Assembly (NCBI GenBank): GCA_977006965.1 | Contig: OZ345362.1 | Span: forward strand, 62,001-126,000 | DNA: 64,000 bases | Direction of reading: 5' to 3' | DNA from: Phymatolithon calcareum | Lineage: Eukaryota > Rhodophyta > Florideophyceae > Hapalidiales | Shown: piece by piece, positions 63,041 through 64,000 of the stretch | Numbering within the stretch: position 1 is the stretch's first letter | Layout of the letters: every line of letters starts with the position of its first letter | Translations under genes and position numbers: made by a program | Notes under the pieces: generated by a model | The model's database searches: none | The model's input: the letters and a program-made list of their open reading frames with translations, nothing else | Told to the model about the DNA's origin: nothing

Positions 63041-63725
63041 TTGCAGAGGGGTGGGTGTATGCCATCATCGGTAGTCTGCACACAGTGTATGATCTCAAGA
63101 TGTCGGAACTGTAATGGTAGTATTGAGGTGGGAAGATCTGAGAAGATTGCCATACCGCCGTTACAGTACCGTCTCTGGCATTGCTGCTTCGAGAAGGGTG
63201 TTATTCAAAAAGAGTACTACTGTACATCTCCACTTGTTTAATTTCGCATCACTTGAGTATGAATGATTCATCATCTTCCGAACGAATTGATATCTGAAAC
63301 GACAACCGGGTTGCAAAGATTGTTGATGAAAACTACCAATTCAAACTTACTACTCATAAAACGTACCCCTTCCAAACATTTTTTTGGCATAGGTGTCGGC
63401 TTCACCATTCGCCATTCCTCACTCGCTCGTCTACTCCAACGCCTCAGTGTCATCCGCTCCCTGCCATCATTTGTTCTGCTCCTTCAGCTGCCTTCACCTG
63501 CTTCACGACACTGCCATGAAGACAGAGTCTAATGCAACGCTGTACGTAGTGCCCTTGCTACCGCGTTTCGCACAGCGCAATGCTTATTCATAGTCTTTGC
63601 AACGAAGCCAAGACTGGAAAGCGAGGGCAGTGATCGCACTGTCTCCCTATCAATGCCCGTGCACATCTTTACTACCCATTGACACAGTCGGAGTATGACG
63701 TACAGTCCCACAGGTTGCTGTTGAA
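63041..63725. other. Intergenic, no supported gene
   Basis: Short frames only. The right end is the 3' flank of the minus-strand Sel1-like gene. Confidence 0.4.
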
Positions 63726-63998
63726 TTATTTTAGTGCCGACCTCTTCAGTAGTATCGGAATGCATCTAAGCTTAACCCCCGATACAGCACAGAGTGTGTC
63801 ATAAAGCTCAATAGCTTCCGCACTGTTGTCCCCATAATCTCCGCCAAACAATGGTCCCCCATTATACGATTTCATAAGCGTACTCATCGCGTAGCTGTTA
63901 GACTTTCGTTTGAAGCTGTGTTCCGCAATGAAGTTTAGACTCTCTCCAGGGCCCGAATCCTCGCTAGCCTTAATTTCACCACAGCGTATGAAAGCATC
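63726..63998 (-). CDS. Sel1-like gene, 3' end (partial)
   Basis: A minus-strand frame enters at the window edge (first full codon ends at 63998) and runs 90 codons to TAA at 63726. It reads DAFIRCGEIKASEDSGPGES, then NSYAMSTLMKSYNGGPLFGG and NSAEAIELYDTLC, spacing typical of a Sel1 or TPR-like helix pair. The start lies outside the window. It is uninterrupted here and could belong to an intact member of the family seen at 34598-38046 and 61883-62290. Confidence 0.55.
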   Translation of the reverse strand, partial: DAFIRCGEIKASEDSGPGESLNFIAEHSFKRKSNSYAMSTLMKSYNGGPLFGGDYGDNSAEAIELYDTLCAVSGVKLRCIPILLKRSALK

Positions 63999-64000
63999 AG

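Overview
This is a eukaryotic, transposon-rich window with few genes, almost certainly from a red alga (a Chondrus-like florideophyte is my best guess; inferred, not proven). Reasons: a Hedgehog-type Hint (Hog) gene of the kind known from red algae, intron-poor genes of ordinary codon structure, Sel1-repeat genes, and long intergenic stretches filled with decayed non-LTR retrotransposons. There is no bacterial operon structure. Intergenic DNA is also unusually rich in the short palindromic word TACTGTA/TACAGTA.

Layout. 1-265: 3' end of an RRM gene. 0.7-7.0 kb: two arrays of a ~390 bp repeat in opposite orientation flank an intact 469-codon gene, resembling a foldback-type composite element; a partial inverted copy lies at 13.15-14.7 kb. 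7.4-8.6 kb: a dead Crypton-like tyrosine recombinase. 8.6-19.5 kb: LINE fragments, two arrays of spaced TGTGAACATTCACA palindromes each hit by a LINE insertion with a visible target-site duplication (TSD), and a duplicated 600 bp unit. 19.5-22.4 kb: two membrane-protein pseudogenes and two long foldback palindromes. 23.9-31.5 kb: a cluster of repeated modules (five inverted copies of a small ICxKCN-motif gene, three copies of a decayed membrane-protein gene, one minisatellite). 31.5-34.5 kb: GC-rich repeats, one of which recurs inverted at 62.3-63.0 kb.

34.6-38.05 kb: a Sel1-repeat gene on the minus strand broken by two LINE insertions; its decayed paralogue lies at 47.86-49.44 kb. 38.1-38.8 kb: an intact multi-pass membrane protein. 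39.6-40.6 kb: a LINE. 42.0-44.0 kb: a retroelement gag with an internal stop. 44.0-45.0 kb: the Hog gene. 45.0-45.2 kb: a hairpin and a small TIR element. 46.0-46.5 kb: an FCS-like zinc-finger protein. 47.3-47.75 kb: a tRNA-derived SINE flanked by direct repeats. 49.6-56.8 kb: more pseudogenes and LINE pieces, a small zinc-binding ORF and a TIR element. 57.4-58.7 kb: a ~389 bp tandem repeat. 58.9-59.9 kb: a membrane-anchored protein with one homopolymer frameshift. 60-64 kb: LINE RT, a Sel1 fragment, and the 3' end of another Sel1-like gene.

The genes do not form a pathway. The unifying story is a host gene-family region being reshaped by one dominant LINE clade with a conserved, unrecognised domain after its reverse transcriptase, plus several non-autonomous palindromic elements. 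All homologies between copies were judged by eye from the sequence; boundaries of repeats are approximate.
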